Shown: piece after piece, positions 60,401-64,000 of the stretch | How positions within the stretch are numbered: the first letter of the stretch is position 1 | Layout of the letters: every line of letters begins with the position of its first letter | DNA from: Cymodocea nodosa | Lineage: Eukaryota; Streptophyta; Magnoliopsida; Alismatales; Cymodoceaceae | DNA: 64,000 nt | Assembly: GCA_036874045.1 (NCBI GenBank) | Contig: JAZBRI010000009.1 | Location: 1,488,001-1,552,000, forward strand | Direction: 5' to 3' | Position numbers and translations under genes: made by a program | The notes under the pieces: generated by a model | Database searches by the model: none | Told to the model about the DNA's origin: nothing | Seen by the model: only the letters and a program-made list of their open reading frames with translations

Positions 60401-61340
60401 TAGTATCTTATTGATTTTAAGTATTTGGTCAAGTTTGATGGTTTTCAAAATTTTAAGTGAAAATGTAAATGAAAAACATTAAATACCTCTAGAATCCTGA
60501 AATTTTGATTAAATGTTTTCTTTGGATCAATGAAAGTACATATGATCATGCATGAATTTGACTTTGATTAAACTTGTAGAATAATTTATATGTAAATCAT
60601 CTTAAACTACTAATCAAAAGTATGAGCTTATTGAAACTGATTCATATTTTTAGTAAAATCATAGATGTAAAAATTGTATGAGATTTGTATTTTATTGCAT
60701 CTGTATTAATGGAATACATATATACTATGCTTAAAATGAAAAGTGCTTACAAAGTGAAAATCTTTGAGAGTTTATTGATCAGTTTGATCACGAGCCTTTT
60801 GTACTTAAGTATCTGTATGTAAGGATTGTTTTCCTGAAAAATAATTCTTTAAATCTAGCAACCTAAGGTCCTAATCAGACCTAGGATTGTTGACTAAAAG
60901 CTCATTGCATGGGTACATTAGAAAGCTCTTCTATGATTCAAACTTTTCAAACTAACTTTTAAAGAAAATTATCAATATTTACTATTTTGAAATGATAAAA
61001 GTTGTTTCATTAATTACAAAGATCTTTGAATCAAATATGCTTTCTACCAATATGACTGTTGATTTGTTAAATCAAAATTAGTACTTTTGAAAAGGTTTGT
61101 TTAAGATACATTACTTTATTCTTCTTATGTTAATCATATTAAGTTTAAAGTTATGTTTTGATTCATATACAAATGAAGTTGATTCTTGAAATCATTTTTG
61201 ATGAATTAAGGATGATAGAAATCGTCTAAAAAGAGAATTTAAAGTGTAGCTACAATTAACATCTATTTTATACAAATATATTTTGTATGTAATTTAATAT
61301 ATTTGAAGTATATTTGTAGGGGGAGGAATAACAATGTCCA
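60400..61340 (+). repeat. Gypsy 3' UTR fragment in plus orientation
   Basis: Matches the reverse complement of about 39190-40137 of element B, for example GATCACGAGCCTTTTGTACTT at 60786 and the ACCTAGGATTGTTGAC word at 60889. It ends near a purine run TAGGGGGAGGAAT (61317-61329). No coding sequence seen. Confidence 0.75.
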
Positions 61341-61848
61341 AAATAGATTAATATAATTCAGAATATAAATCTTGGTTAATCTGAGTTTAGTCCTCTTAAG
61401 ATCTTGATGAAACAATTTAAAAGACAAACAAATTATTTTAGATTCATAAAAAGAATATTAGAATAGTTCACAATGTTCTCAAGATGTTGTTATATATGTT
61501 AAGTTTTAGCTTGTATGTTGTCTTCAGAAGGTTTTAGTTGAAAGCATCCAAAACTTGTTTTTTTTGTACTAACTAAACATTATGTTATGTAAGGTAACGT
61601 ATAAAACTACCTCTAGACAACGTTTTACTCATTAATTTAGTTAACTCAATGAGTTATGCTTAAATATTTCAAGTACCTTGATTGAATAAACTATATTCAA
61701 TATTCATTTTAAAATCCAAACCCGACTTCTATACACGTTGAGTTAGTCGCCTAAAACCCTATTTAAACACTTATTACACAGGCACTTAGGTTATTCGTAA
61801 ACTTTGTCTGAAAATCTTTCCCGCTTGTTGCTGTTACAACCTGCGACG
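61341..61848. other. AT-rich flank with TATA-like site upstream of the right-hand ORF
   Basis: No coding sequence seen. A palindrome half TTAACTCAATGAGTTA (61642-61657) and a TATA-like CCCTATTTAAACAC (61768-61781) occur. Before the solo LTR inserted, this would lie directly in front of the ORF at 63585. Confidence 0.35.
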
Positions 61849-63579
61849 TGAAAGGATCGAATGGCACACTAGAGGGGGGGTGAATAGTGTCCTAATAAAG
61901 TTTATTTTGCTTTTAAAAATTTCGGAAGCTGTTGAAACTATTGAACCCTAATTAATTGATTTTGGAATTAAAACTTGCAGTGCAGAAAGTAAAGAACACA
62001 AAGAGATTTATAGTGGTTCCCTAAACTAGGTAGTCCACTCCTTAAGGCCACAACCTCGAGAATTCCACTAAGTGCTTTTAAGGCTAAGCACAAACCTTAA
62101 ACAAGTTGCTTTTGCAGGCTAAGCAACAATCTTACAGATGTTTTTAAAGGTTGAACACAAACCTCACACAAAGCACCAACTTTGTGTACTCAAGACCCCA
62201 ATCTTGAGCAAGTGAAGTATCACACTTCACTCTCTTCACCAAGGCCCCAACCTTGTGAAGGTATACTCACAACACCCTTGTGAGTGAAGATTTTGAAGTA
62301 AACGAGAATACAATTTAAAACCAGGAGTCATTGACTCAAAATGAAAATGACACACAACACCATATCAACTCCTATGAAGAGTTGACATAGAAGCTCTGAA
62401 GAGATTTCTTGATTAATCTACAACTGATGATCTTCTGGACTTTGTTGCAAACGAATCTTCAAGGTGTTTGCAAAGTTATTGAACAGACAATTTCTCCTCT
62501 CGAGTGTTGAAAAATTTTGTGTGTATCTATCAGTTTTCTACAAAAATCCTTTTTATTTTCCTTCAAGATTTGCATATATGGAAAGAATTCTAAAATGGTC
62601 AGATGCCCTATGCAGGAATTCATTTTCGGCAACCTTCAATCATATTAAAGTTGAGATCTGCAATCAAAAGATATCTTACCACAAGGATTAGTCAATTAAT
62701 AATAGTTGTAGTTTTTGTAAAAATAAAATCTTCGGAGGCTTTCAGAAAATCGGAGACTTAAACAAATAACCTGTCGAAACTCAAAATCATTTCGGATAGA
62801 TAGAACTAACTTACCGAAAGACCACTTAAGTCATGTATTAAAAATGAAACACATGTCCTTTAGAAACTGCATTATAAAATATTAAAAAATAAACTATTTG
62901 ATAGAGTGGACATGTTTCGGATACTTATAAAGATAACTCTCTAATCCTTAAGTCATTTTGGATAGTTACACAGGTAACCTTCCGAAAAGTCACTTAAGTC
63001 AGAAAATAATAGAAAACTCAACCATTCGAAGCTACAAACTATTTTCGGATACTTACTGAAGATAACTCTCCAATTCTTAAGAGTTTTCGGATAATTACAT
63101 CGTAACCTTCTGAAAAGTCACTTAAGTCAAGCGATGAGAGACTGACACATGTCCTTCAGAAGAAAGTAACCGAAAATATATTAAAACAATGAAACAGCTA
63201 ACTCTCCAAAATAAAAACTTTAACTATCTGAAACCAAAGGGATTTCGGAGACTTACCATAAAAATCATATCCAGACATAAAAAGACTTAACTCACCGAAG
63301 ATAAATACTTTTTGGATAGTTACTGATATAACTGTCTGAAAAACCAAAAGAGAGACTTAACCATCCGATTTGTCCTATTCTGTTCAGTGACTTATAAAAT
63401 AACTCTTTGATCAAAACACTATAGACAAAATAACCTGTCGAAATCTAATTTAAAAGATTTTAAGAACAAAGCAGTTAGCCAAAATTCATTTGAGTAAAAA
63501 GACATCTAATACATGGCACAAATAATTAACCACACGTTTTTCATCATCAAAATTAACTGATAAAATAAAGGAACTAACA
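61849..63579 (-). mobile_element. Solo copia LTR with target duplication CGACG
   Basis: A 1731-bp LTR starting TGAAAGGATCGAATGG and ending ACTAACA, flanked by CGACG (61844-61848 and 63580-63584). The start GGCACACTAGAGGGGGGGTGAA is related to copia-1 (orientation as in copia-1), though most of the body differs. The distal half (62720-63440) carries the same kind of CGGATA/TAACTCTCCGAA halves as the copia-1 LTR. Short ORFs inside are not genes. Confidence 0.88.
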
Positions 63580-63584
63580 CGACG

Positions 63585-64000
63585 ATGGTCTCCAAGTTCT
63601 ACAAGGGTCGTGGCAAAGGAAAATGCAAAGGTAGAGGAGATGGAAAAGGAAAAGAAATAGACCATGATGAAGTTCCATAAGCTTGGTTTAAGAAAATACT
63701 TCAAGTGGACAAAAGGTTAGCAAAAATTTACAATGAATACTTCTTTCCTGAAGGAATACTGAATGAAGTTAGATTAGAACTTCATAACACTGATGAAAGT
63801 ATAAAATACATGGGTATTCGAAGCAAGTTTGATAGAGAATATAGAATGAAGTGTGCTGAAATTGCATTTTTAGAACAGTATGCAAAATATCTGGAAAAAG
63901 GTGTAGGTACATCAACTAGAATTCCTCAAACACCCATAAACAGTACAAGATTACATGCATTTGAGGAAGAACATGAATCTGCTATTCCTACTCCTTTGTA
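63585..64000 (+). pseudogene. Unrecognised ORF with basic Gly/Lys N-terminus, partial
   Basis: The frame begins at an ATG that directly follows the target duplication of the solo LTR and runs off the window (138 codons). Residues 5-24 are rich in Gly, Lys and Arg (KGRGKGKCKGRGDGKGK). Then comes one in-frame TAA (63678-63680), and afterwards a helical, charged region with AWFKKILQVDKRLAKIYNEY, FPEGILNEVRLEL, KYMGIRSKFDREYRMKCAEI and IPQTPINSTRL. No known family is recognised. The TATA-like site and spacing before the solo LTR resemble the arrangement of the gypsy accessory cistrons, so an accessory ORF of a plus-strand gypsy element is one possibility. A decayed host gene is another. Confidence 0.5.

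Noticed and set aside
1..64000. Fungal repeat-induced point mutation as the cause of C-to-T decay
   Set aside because: The element families are plant-specific types, and ordinary methylcytosine deamination explains the pattern.

Overview
The window is a stretch of a flowering-plant nuclear genome, very AT-rich and built almost entirely of nested, decayed transposable elements. The plant assignment rests on Athila/Tat-type Ty3/gypsy proteins with a tRNA-Asp primer site, Sirevirus/Tork-like Ty1/copia elements, and a PIF/Harbinger transposon with a Myb/SANT-like partner gene. I cannot name the species. I saw no tRNA, rRNA or CRISPR array and no convincing intact single-copy host gene.

Layout. 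1-30257 (minus strand) is a Ty3/gypsy element, 'element A'. Its left LTR (35-1894) also carries a primer site on its outer side, so a second copy continues off the left edge. A complete copia element with 5-bp target duplications (2438-10969) sits in A's 3' UTR. Read along the minus strand, A then has: LTR 26476-30257 (containing a solo copia LTR), PBS, zinc knuckle and protease, RT (split by a 2.2-kb solo LTR), RNase H, integrase, then three extra cistrons: an acidic coiled-coil ORF (16641-18889), a capsid-type Gag ORF (14324-15672) and an F-box protein ORF (11779-12708, plus a partial second copy). 30258-37221 is a plus-strand copia fragment into which a 5.8-kb PIF/Harbinger element (30612-36409, TAA duplications) has inserted. 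37222-47393 is 'element B', a second minus-strand gypsy copy with the same accessory cistrons in the same order. It is fused by deletion to a third copia element (47394-about 50640). 50650-52504 is a plus-strand gypsy LTR. 53765-60265 is a fourth copia element with a 5' LTR but no visible 3' LTR. 60400-64000 holds a gypsy 3' UTR fragment, another solo LTR with target duplication, and an unrecognised ORF running off the edge.

The most notable content is the gypsy family itself. In two independent copies it carries, after integrase, an F-box gene and a stand-alone capsid gene, each with its own conserved TATA-like box and a nearby block of short palindromes built on TAACTCNNCGAA and its complement. 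Related palindromes fill the LTRs of the unrelated copia elements. Coding regions are broken mainly by isolated nonsense codons of the C-to-T or G-to-A type, as expected for long-term cytosine methylation and deamination, with few frameshifts.
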